Part shown: in pieces, positions 60,988 to 64,000 of the stretch
Numbering within the stretch: position 1 is the first letter of the stretch
How the letters are laid out: every line of letters begins with the position of its first letter
Source of the DNA: Thermococcus sp.
GTDB taxonomy: Archaea; Methanobacteriota_B; Thermococci; Thermococcales; Thermococcaceae
Direction of reading: 5' to 3'
DNA: 64,000 bases
Assembly: GCF_017656495.1 (NCBI RefSeq)
Contig: NZ_JACDNS010000003.1
Location: 62,001 to 126,000, forward strand
Made by a program: the position numbers and the translations under genes
Notes under the pieces: generated by a model
What the model was told of the DNA's origin: nothing
The model's input: the letters and a program-made list of their open reading frames with translations, nothing else
Databases searched by the model: none

Positions 60988-61521
60988 TCACTTTTTCTTC
61001 CTTTTCTTAATCCTTATCCTTGCAATGTCGCCGAGCGTTGGTTCATAGTCCTTTGGAATGCTGACTTTTTCCTCATGCACTTCTTCAACCCTTTCAATGA
61101 GCTTTATCTTGAAATATCTCTCCAACTTTTTGGCTTCATCAATAGTTGGCATGTACTCACCATGGGCAATTCTTCTCAGCACGTTGACAGAAAGTCCTAC
61201 TCTGTGTGAAAGTTCCTCATAGCTTAACCCGCTTCTCTGTATCGCTTGGTAAACTCTCTCAGCGTAATCCTCAACAATGTCCTCGGTATAGAGAGGTCTC
61301 TCACGGTAAGGTTTTTGCTGCGGCCTTGGTCTTGGTTTATATGCTCTTCTGGGCTCTCTCCCAGTCGGCATTATGCTGAACGTTCCTGGCTTCTTTCTTC
61401 CATATTTTCTATAACAGTTAGAGCAAACTAGGAGCTCTGCGCCTTCGATTTTTATAGTGTGCCCCTGTCCCCTGATTTCAGCACCGCAAATTTCGCAAAT
61501 TTTTGGCTTTGCCTTTCCCAT
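60988..61521 (-). CDS. archaeal multiprotein bridging factor MBF1
   Basis: A 177-residue protein with an N-terminal zinc ribbon (CEICGAEI, VCSNCYRKYG), a basic Pro-rich linker (YKPRPRPQQKPYRERP) and a C-terminal XRE helix-turn-helix (LSYEELSHRVGLSVNVLRRI and AHGEYMPT). This is the archaeal MBF1 layout; archaeal MBF1 associates with ribosomes and may act in translation or transcription. ATG 61521 has GGTGGTTTTA upstream. Confidence 0.92.
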   Translation of the reverse strand: MGKAKPKICEICGAEIRGQGHTIKIEGAELLVCSNCYRKYGRKKPGTFSIMPTGREPRRAYKPRPRPQQKPYRERPLYTEDIVEDYAERVYQAIQRSGLSYEELSHRVGLSVNVLRRIAHGEYMPTIDEAKKLERYFKIKLIERVEEVHEEKVSIPKDYEPTLGDIARIRIKKRKKK

Positions 61522-61605
61522 TAAAACCACCTTCTCTTGCTCTACTCTCTCCCTCAAACCATAAAAACCCTATGCTTTTTAAGTCCATCTCTTAACTTAA
61601 TAGTG

Positions 61606-62136
61606 ATGACGATGAAAGAGGAAGTAAAGATAGAAAAGCTGGAAGAATTCAACCAAGAGGTTCTGGAAAAGCTTGTTGATATTTACATGAGAGGTTATGA
61701 GGATATGCCGGAGTATGGTGGAGAAGGGAAGAGATATGCACGGAGATATTTACGATGGTGTTGGAATAAAGCTAAAGACGGCTTTTTTATTGCTAAAATC
61801 AGTGATGAAATTGTTGGATTTATCGTTTGTGATAAAGACTGGTTCAGCAAATATGAAGGAAGAGTTGTCGGGGCTATCCATGAGTTCGTGGTTGATAAGC
61901 GTTACCAAGGTAAGAGCATTGGAAAAAAGCTCATGGATAAATGTCTCTGCTATCTGAGCAAATACAACGACAAAATAGAGCTCTGGGTTGGAGAGAAGAA
62001 TAAGAAGGCGATTAAGTTCTATGAGAAGTATGGCTTCAGAGTTGCTGAGCAAAGCGGGATTTGGGTTAGGATGGTTAAGGATGTTCAAACTGGAAAATCA
62101 GAAAAAGAGAATAAGAGACAAGCTATTCCTTGCTGA
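61606..62136 (+). CDS. GNAT-family N-acetyltransferase
   Basis: A 176-residue acetyltransferase. The acetyl-CoA loop is VVDKRYQGKSIGKKLMDKCL, preceded by IVGFIVCDKDW and followed by NKKAIKFYEKYGFRVAE. Substrate unknown. The start is ATG 61606 or 61612. The end meets the convergent DUF35 gene with no gap. Confidence 0.85.
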   Translation: MTMKEEVKIEKLEEFNQEVLEKLVDIYMRGYEDMPEYGGEGKRYARRYLRWCWNKAKDGFFIAKISDEIVGFIVCDKDWFSKYEGRVVGAIHEFVVDKRYQGKSIGKKLMDKCLCYLSKYNDKIELWVGEKNKKAIKFYEKYGFRVAEQSGIWVRMVKDVQTGKSEKENKRQAIPC

Positions 62137-62544
62137 TCATTTAATCGGTGGCCTAAACTTGTACCCATAGAGGATTATTCCGTCTTCGTTGAATTCTCTT
62201 ATCTTTCTCGTGACCATCTCAACTTCCATGCCGAAGGTAATTTCTTCTGGGTCAACGTCTGTGAGCTGTGCTAAGATGATAGGCCCTTCTTCAAGCTCAA
62301 TTAATGCCAGTGGATATGGCTTGTAATATTCAAAGCCGCTTGGAGGGTTTCTCACAATAGTCCAGCTGATGACCTTTCCTCTTCCACTGAGCTGTATCTC
62401 TTCCATCTCTCTGCTTCCACACTCATTACACACTTGCCTTGGAGGGAAGTGAATCTTTCCGCACTTTTTGCACTTGCTCCCAACTAAGCGGTACTTCTCT
62501 TTAAAGTGTCTCCAAAATCTTGAAACCTGCATTGGCTTCCCCAT
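62137..62544 (-). CDS. DUF35 zinc-ribbon/OB-fold protein, thiolase partner
   Basis: A 135-residue protein. A zinc ribbon has CKKCGKIHFPPRQVCNECGS (four Cys), then an OB-fold with GKVISWTIVRNPPSGFEYYK and PLALIELEEGPIILAQL. In archaea it bridges thiolase and HMG-CoA synthase and helps channel acetoacetyl-CoA. ATG 62544 has AGGAGGGT upstream, a site that overlaps the thiolase end. Confidence 0.92.
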   Translation of the reverse strand: MGKPMQVSRFWRHFKEKYRLVGSKCKKCGKIHFPPRQVCNECGSREMEEIQLSGRGKVISWTIVRNPPSGFEYYKPYPLALIELEEGPIILAQLTDVDPEEITFGMEVEMVTRKIREFNEDGIILYGYKFRPPIK

Positions 62545-62546
62545 TT

Positions 62547-63707
62547 TCAAACCCTCCTAAGGATTGTTACGGTTATGTTTGAACCCGTTCCTCCGATGTT
62601 CTGCGTTAGTGCAATCTCTGCATCGGGCACTTGATTTGGTGCTTCTCCCCTAAGCTGTAAAGCTGCTTCAACGGTCTGATAAACTCCTGTTGCACCAACT
62701 GGATGTCCTCTCGCCTTAAGTCCACCCATTGTTTGGATTGGATAGTCACCGTCAATTGCGATCTGTCCTTCCTTAGCCAACTGTGCACCCTTACCGCGTT
62801 CAGCAGCACCTATGGCTTCCAAGCTCAAAGCAGCCATGATTGTGAATGCATCGTGAATCTCAAACAAATCAATGTCCTTGACATCTACACCGGCCATCTT
62901 GTAGGCTCTCTCGGCTGCAACTTTAGCAGCTTTAAGCGTGAGCAAGTCCTTTCTGTTTGCCAAGTTGATTGTATCAATTGCTCTTCCCATCCCAGCTACC
63001 TCAACCCACTTTTCTTCTGGAATTCCAAGCTCTTTTGCCTTCTCTGGGGTTGTTATGATGACGGCTGCAGCACCATCACAGACTGGAGAGGCATCAAACA
63101 GCTTGAGCGGGTCGGCTATGTATGGACTCTTAAGCACAGTCTCGACCTTTATTGGCTTCTTGAACATTGCATATGGATTCTTTGCACCATTTATGTGAGC
63201 GTTAACAGCGAATAAAGCCAAATCCTCCTCTGTATAACCATAGGTGTGCATGTAGTAGCGCATAACAAGAGCGTTTAAAGCGACAAAGCTCGCTCCATGG
63301 AATAGCTCCCACTCAGCATCAGCAGCGTAGGCTAAGTATCTTGTAGCATCGCTCGGCCAAACATCTGTCATCTTTTCTACTCCAACGACGGCAACAACGT
63401 CTTCAAGGCCGCTCATGACGGCTTTAGCACCTTCTTGAACTGCAGCTCCTCCAGAGGCACAGGCGGCCTCAATTTTTACAGCTGGAATGTGTCCCAAACC
63501 AGCCCAATCTGCAATTAAAGCTCCAAGATTTTCCTGTTCAACGAATGGCCCAGAAATCATATTTCCTACATAGAGGGAATCAACTTTGTCAATGTTAGCG
63601 TCATCCATTGCATTCAGCAAAGCCTCAACGGCCAAATCTCTCAGGCTTGTCTTCCAGTGCTCTCCAACGGGAGTCATGCCAACTCCAATTATCACAGCCT
63701 TTCTCAT
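62547..63707 (-). CDS. acetyl-CoA C-acetyltransferase (thiolase)
   Basis: A 386-residue thiolase that condenses two acetyl-CoA in the first step of the mevalonate pathway. KIEAACASGGAAVQEGAKAV carries the nucleophilic Cys, HDAFTIMAALSLEA the His region, and GGLKARGHPVGATGVYQTVE the second His. ATG 63707 has GAGGTGGTTGAG upstream, overlapping the end of the HMG-CoA synthase gene. With its neighbours it forms the archaeal thiolase/HMGCS/DUF35 complex operon. Confidence 0.94.
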   Translation of the reverse strand: MRKAVIIGVGMTPVGEHWKTSLRDLAVEALLNAMDDANIDKVDSLYVGNMISGPFVEQENLGALIADWAGLGHIPAVKIEAACASGGAAVQEGAKAVMSGLEDVVAVVGVEKMTDVWPSDATRYLAYAADAEWELFHGASFVALNALVMRYYMHTYGYTEEDLALFAVNAHINGAKNPYAMFKKPIKVETVLKSPYIADPLKLFDASPVCDGAAAVIITTPEKAKELGIPEEKWVEVAGMGRAIDTINLANRKDLLTLKAAKVAAERAYKMAGVDVKDIDLFEIHDAFTIMAALSLEAIGAAERGKGAQLAKEGQIAIDGDYPIQTMGGLKARGHPVGATGVYQTVEAALQLRGEAPNQVPDAEIALTQNIGGTGSNITVTILRRV

Positions 63708-63717
63708 CTCAACCACC

Positions 63718-64000
63718 TCACATAATGAGCTTTCCTCTGTGCTTCACGTACAGTGCATAGTCAATGTACTTCTTCCTGTTTATGTAGTCCCATGTCTTCG
63801 GTGCCAAGTCTCTCTTTTCCTCAATTGCATCTTGCACGACTAAGCTGAAAGCGTCACTTCCTGCTCCAGAACCGAATGAAACCCAAAGGATTCTCTCGCC
63901 TGGCTTTGCTATGTCTAAAACAGCAGAAACTCCAACTAAAGTTGCACCGCTGTATGTGTTGCCTATCACTCCGCTGAGAAGACCCGGTTTAACCTTCTCA
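63718..64000 (-). CDS. hydroxymethylglutaryl-CoA synthase, C-terminal part
   Basis: The last 93 residues of an archaeal HMG-CoA synthase; the gene continues beyond the right edge. [20 protein letters not shown], then [19 protein letters not shown] and [20 protein letters not shown] are typical. The enzyme joins acetyl-CoA and acetoacetyl-CoA. It is the first visible gene of the mevalonate operon with thiolase and DUF35. An internal GTG at 63969 is not the start. Confidence 0.93.
   Translation of the reverse strand, partial: EKVKPGLLSGVIGNTYSGATLVGVSAVLDIAKPGERILWVSFGSGAGSDAFSLVVQDAIEEKRDLAPKTWDYINRKKYIDYALYVKHRGKLIM

Overview
The window looks like chromosomal DNA of a hyperthermophilic archaeon of the order Thermococcales, probably an AT-rich Thermococcus. 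The evidence is a two-repeat archaeal TATA-binding protein and MBF1, TATA boxes upstream of genes, GGTGA-type ribosome-binding sites, box C/D sRNAs, branched-chain polyamine synthase, a tungsten aldehyde oxidoreductase with its maturase, ADP-forming acetyl-CoA synthetase beside indolepyruvate oxidoreductase, Asp-ligated 4Fe-4S ferredoxins, an Mbh-like Mrp module and a CGP-CTERM surface anchor. Species assignment is inference. Genes are dense, often overlap by 4 bases, and alternate strands. No rRNA, CRISPR array or transposase gene was seen.

Layout. 0-9 kb: an ion transporter, then a metal-homeostasis island with a Zn/Cd-type unit (SmtB/CadC-like repressor with operator, P1B-2 ATPase, membrane methyltransferase) and a Cu-type unit (CopB ATPase, SHOCT protein, methyltransferase, Met/His-rich exported protein, Lrp-TRASH regulator). 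9-15 kb: a box C/D sRNA whose end overlaps the next gene's ribosome-binding site, a surface beta-propeller, phosphopantothenate synthetase, an XRE regulator and two orphan exported proteins. 14.6-27.7 kb: branched polyamine synthase and NiFe-hydrogenase maturation genes (hypA, Mrp-type hypB, hycI, hypE, hypF), interleaved with a dicluster ferredoxin, a frameshifted sufCB pair, a TDT transporter, a radical SAM/SPASM enzyme, and a divergent NifX-like/CooC-like pair.

27.9-33.5 kb: an eight-gene Mrp-type Na+/H+ antiporter operon in the gene order of the Mbh antiporter half but without hydrogenase genes, followed by an AbrB-ACT regulator and a CPA2 antiporter. 33.7-35.7 kb: pdaD, speH and speE, which with bpsA give most of the thermophile polyamine pathway. 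36-42 kb: two co-directional runs that include UbiA, flippase-like and GT4 glycosyltransferase genes, and several proteins of unknown function. 42-49 kb: DUF59 protein, three tandem ferredoxins, nicotinate phosphoribosyltransferase, a flavodoxin, a metallo-hydrolase, aor and cmo.

49-52.7 kb: tRNA-Arg(CCG) with an unusual C33, dphB, tRNA-Val(CAC) followed at once by a 266-bp element with 31-bp terminal inverted repeats, a 47-residue zinc-finger protein, a likely C/D sRNA, and a membrane protein joining an outer CWB2-like region to an inner winged helix. 53-57 kb: ACS alpha plus iorAB for aromatic amino-acid fermentation. 57-64 kb: an HDAC-family hydrolase, TBP, DUF505, DUF356, MBF1, an acetyltransferase, and the start of mevalonate synthesis (thiolase, DUF35 partner, HMG-CoA synthase cut by the window edge).
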